Source: an uncultured Porphyromonadaceae bacterium
GTDB lineage: Bacteria > Bacteroidota > Bacteroidia > Bacteroidales > Muribaculaceae
Assembly (NCBI GenBank): GCA_900548875.1
Contig: URMA01000124.1
Location: 1-6,808 of the forward strand
Reading direction: 5' to 3'
Length of the DNA stretch: 6,808 bases
Every line of letters starts with the position of its first letter. The stretch's first letter is position 1. The notes beneath the pieces were generated by a model. That model saw only the letters and a list, made by a program, of their open reading frames with translations. It did not search any database and was not told where the DNA came from. Shown here one piece after another: positions 5,764 through 6,808 of the stretch. The position numbers and the translations under genes are program-made.

Positions 5764-5794
5764 TTGTATTTATTAAAGATTTTTATTATATTTG
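5764..5794 (+). promoter_or_regulatory. Plus-strand Bacteroidota promoter in the AT-rich intergenic region
   Basis: TTG (5764-5766), 20 bases, then TATATTTG (5787-5794). Transcription would begin near 5800 and run rightward into a hairpin at 5856-5880, then towards the overlapping ORFs from 6080. It is divergent from the promoter of the hypothetical gene, 70 bases away. It may serve a short RNA or a long leader of the Rep-like operon. Confidence 0.5.
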
Positions 5795-5855
5795 TAATAT
5801 CAAATCCGAGAAAAGGAAAATTCTTCTTCCATAGAAAATAGGCTTACAAATGGAT

Positions 5856-5880
5856 AAGGACGGCATTATTTGCTGTCCTT
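5856..5880 (+). terminator. Hairpin, possible attenuator or terminator of a short transcript
   Basis: AAGGACGGCA (5856-5865) pairs with TGCTGTCCTT (5871-5880) through 10 base pairs with one G-T, around a TTATT loop. The following bases GTCTTTGCTTCC are only moderately T-rich, so termination would be inefficient. The left arm nearly copies AAGGACGGCTTAT of the terminator at 4880-4892. A 23-residue frame (ATG 5850, TGA 5919) overlaps the hairpin, but its Cys-rich sequence (CCPCLC) gives no support for a gene. From 5693 to 6079 I see no convincing protein gene. Confidence 0.45.
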
Positions 5881-5983
5881 GTCTTTGCTTCCTATTTCCA
5901 CATTTTTTGAGTACGAAATGAAGATTTCCTTTATAAGTATAGTTTCAGAATTAAAAAATATGGAAGATTGCAGATAACGAGAT

Positions 5984-6056
5984 AGTAGGTATTGCTCAAA
6001 ACTGTCCTGTGCAAACTGCTCAAAAGTGTCCTATATATACATTACCTACTTATACA
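5984..6056. repeat. Paired 16-bp direct repeats inside an inverted repeat; IS21-like terminus or iteron site
   Basis: TGCTCAAAACTGTCCT (5993-6008) and TGCTCAAAAGTGTCCT (6017-6032) differ at one base and are 24 bases apart. They are flanked by AGTAGGTA (5984-5991) and its exact complement TACCTACT (6043-6050). The right border reads ...TTATACA (ending 6056), so the minus strand begins TGTATAA. IS21-family elements begin with TGT and carry multiple internal terminal repeats of this kind, and I recall GGACAGTTTTGAGCA-type repeats in Bacteroidetes members. No istA or istB is present, so this would be a solo end. Replication iterons or an operator for the Rep-like protein starting 160 bases later are the alternatives. 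Confidence 0.55.
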
Positions 6057-6079
6057 TAACCTAATAAGTCTTTCAGACC

Positions 6080-6274
6080 ATGTATTACCATATCAAAGAC
6101 CATAAATGATTCGACAATCGCAAGCAGGCCAAAGACCATTACGGCATTGCCTGTTTTCGGAAATTGTTGCATCTAAAAGAAATCATATTTACGAACAATC
6201 CAAATTCCATTGCCAACGATGAATTATACCGTAATCCCCAAATCAATCGTGAACTTTCAGACGGGCAACAGTAA
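6080..6274 (+). pseudogene. Small ORF readable only if TGA is sense (64 residues), overlapping the Rep-like ORF
   Basis: From the ATG at 6080 the frame gives MYYHIKDHK, a TGA at 6107-6109, then FDNRKQAKDHYGIACFRKL and on to a TAA at 6272. With TGA as Trp it is a 64-residue charged protein whose KWF-NRK-AK-Y-G pattern looks like small DNA-binding-type proteins of Bacteroidetes mobile elements (a memory-level resemblance). It overlaps the start of the next ORF by 56 bases in another frame. No Shine-Dalgarno is visible. Under the standard code it is broken after nine residues. There is no TGG in frame. It may also be a chance open frame, since the stretch after the TGA is only 54 codons. Confidence 0.4.
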
Positions 6275-6808
6275 ACCCGTCGATATTTACGTGTGAGCAA
6301 CCATTAAATGTTGTTCCAATCACGAGACGAACATTTCCCATGTAACAGAAGAAAAGCTATCCTTACTGACGGGATTGGATGAACGAACAATCCGCCGTGT
6401 TATCAAACGGCTGAAAGATGCAAGTTGTCTGACCGTGCAGACTACCGTTAAAGAAGATGCAGACAGAGGTTTTATAAAGCGAAATTCCTACTATATAAAG
6501 CCAGCAAACAAAGACTATTTCTTTTTGGATAACAGTTTCTTTAAGAGGAACTATCCCGCCAAGATTGCAGGGTTTCTGTTCTTGTTAAAGGCAATATGTC
6601 TTAATAATACGGATACCGTCCAATGAAGTAATGCCAAAATTGCAGAGGCAATCGGGTTATCGAGAAATACAACAACTGCATTATTAAATGAATGCCAGCA
6701 ATTAGGGCTTATAAAGCAGATTGCAAAGGGTTATGAACTGACGGCAGGCTGTTTTATCAATTCAGCAGTCAGAAAGACCGATGCTGGGATTTATAAGGAG
6801 ATATGCGA
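6219..6808 (+). pseudogene. Tandem winged-helix (Rep-like) protein with two in-frame TGA codons, cut by window edge
   Basis: From the ATG at 6219 the frame stays open to the edge (196 codons) except for TGA at codon 26 (6294-6296) and codon 136 (6624-6626). The N-terminus MNYTVIPKSIVNFQTGNSK resembles helix-turn-helix replication or regulatory proteins of Bacteroidetes elements. A first winged helix spans about 41-75 (VTEEKLSLLTGLDERTIRRVIKRLKDA). A second spans about 137-172 (NAKIAEAIGLSRNTTTALLNECQQLGLI), directly after the second TGA. Two winged helices in tandem is the layout of Rep initiators. Both TGA sites fit Trp (DIYV-x-ATIK, TVQ-x-SNAKIA), there is no TGG in frame, and there is no frameshift or other stop. 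The piece 6375-6626 alone would be an 83-residue ORF under the standard code. It is either a pseudogene or a gene read with TGA as Trp. The DNA is more AT-rich than the integrase region. Confidence 0.65.

Noticed and set aside
5993..6032. Short CRISPR array
   Set aside because: Only two repeats of 16 bases with an 8-base spacer; there are no further units and no cas gene.
6107..6626. TGA codons as selenocysteine sites
   Set aside because: No SECIS-like hairpin is evident right after the TGAs, three Sec in two small DNA-binding-type ORFs is implausible, and the contexts fit Trp.

Overview
The window reads as gut-bacterial metagenomic DNA made of at least two pieces of different origin. Bases 1 to about 1380 are GC-rich and carry, on the minus strand, the end of purF followed 2 nt later by purM. 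The strong AGGAGAG-type Shine-Dalgarno and the protein sequences look like Clostridia (Faecalibacterium-like Oscillospiraceae). From about 1390 on the DNA is Bacteroidota. Promoters are of the TTTG-N19-TAnnTTTG type, there is a DUF1573 exported protein, and the recombinase is of Bacteroidetes type. The GC level and the DUF1573 protein suggest an Alistipes-like host. That assignment is an inference.

Layout: (1) 1-1875, purM (cut by the window edge) and one open reading frame that joins the N-terminal 160 residues of a DUF1573 protein to the C-terminal half of PurF across an 18-bp shared stretch. This is best explained as an assembly or PCR chimera. (2) 1876-2330, two divergent Bacteroidota promoters, tRNA-Asn(GTT), tRNA-Val(TAC) and a terminator. 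(3) 2331-5692, the start of an integrative element that probably sits at the tRNA-Val gene. It has three copies of a 9-bp motif in front of a tyrosine recombinase, then on the opposite strand a ParB/Srx-fold protein with a long GC-rich, structured leader, and a protein of unknown function with its own promoter and terminator. (4) 5693-6079, an AT-rich control region without a convincing gene. It holds a plus-strand promoter, a hairpin, and paired direct repeats inside an inverted repeat that resemble an IS21-family terminus or iterons. (5) 6080-6808, a small ORF overlapping a tandem winged-helix, Rep-like ORF that leaves the window.

The most unusual signal is in part 5. Both ORFs are interrupted only by TGA, three times, each where Trp would fit. 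Neither ORF contains a TGG codon, while the three element genes to the left use TGG for Trp normally. Either this piece decodes TGA as Trp (and may come from another replicon or a recoded phage-like element), or all its Trp codons have mutated to TGA.

As a working picture, the recombinase would insert and excise the element at the tRNA. The ParB-like protein and the winged-helix protein would handle maintenance or regulation. No conjugation, cargo or defence gene is visible here.
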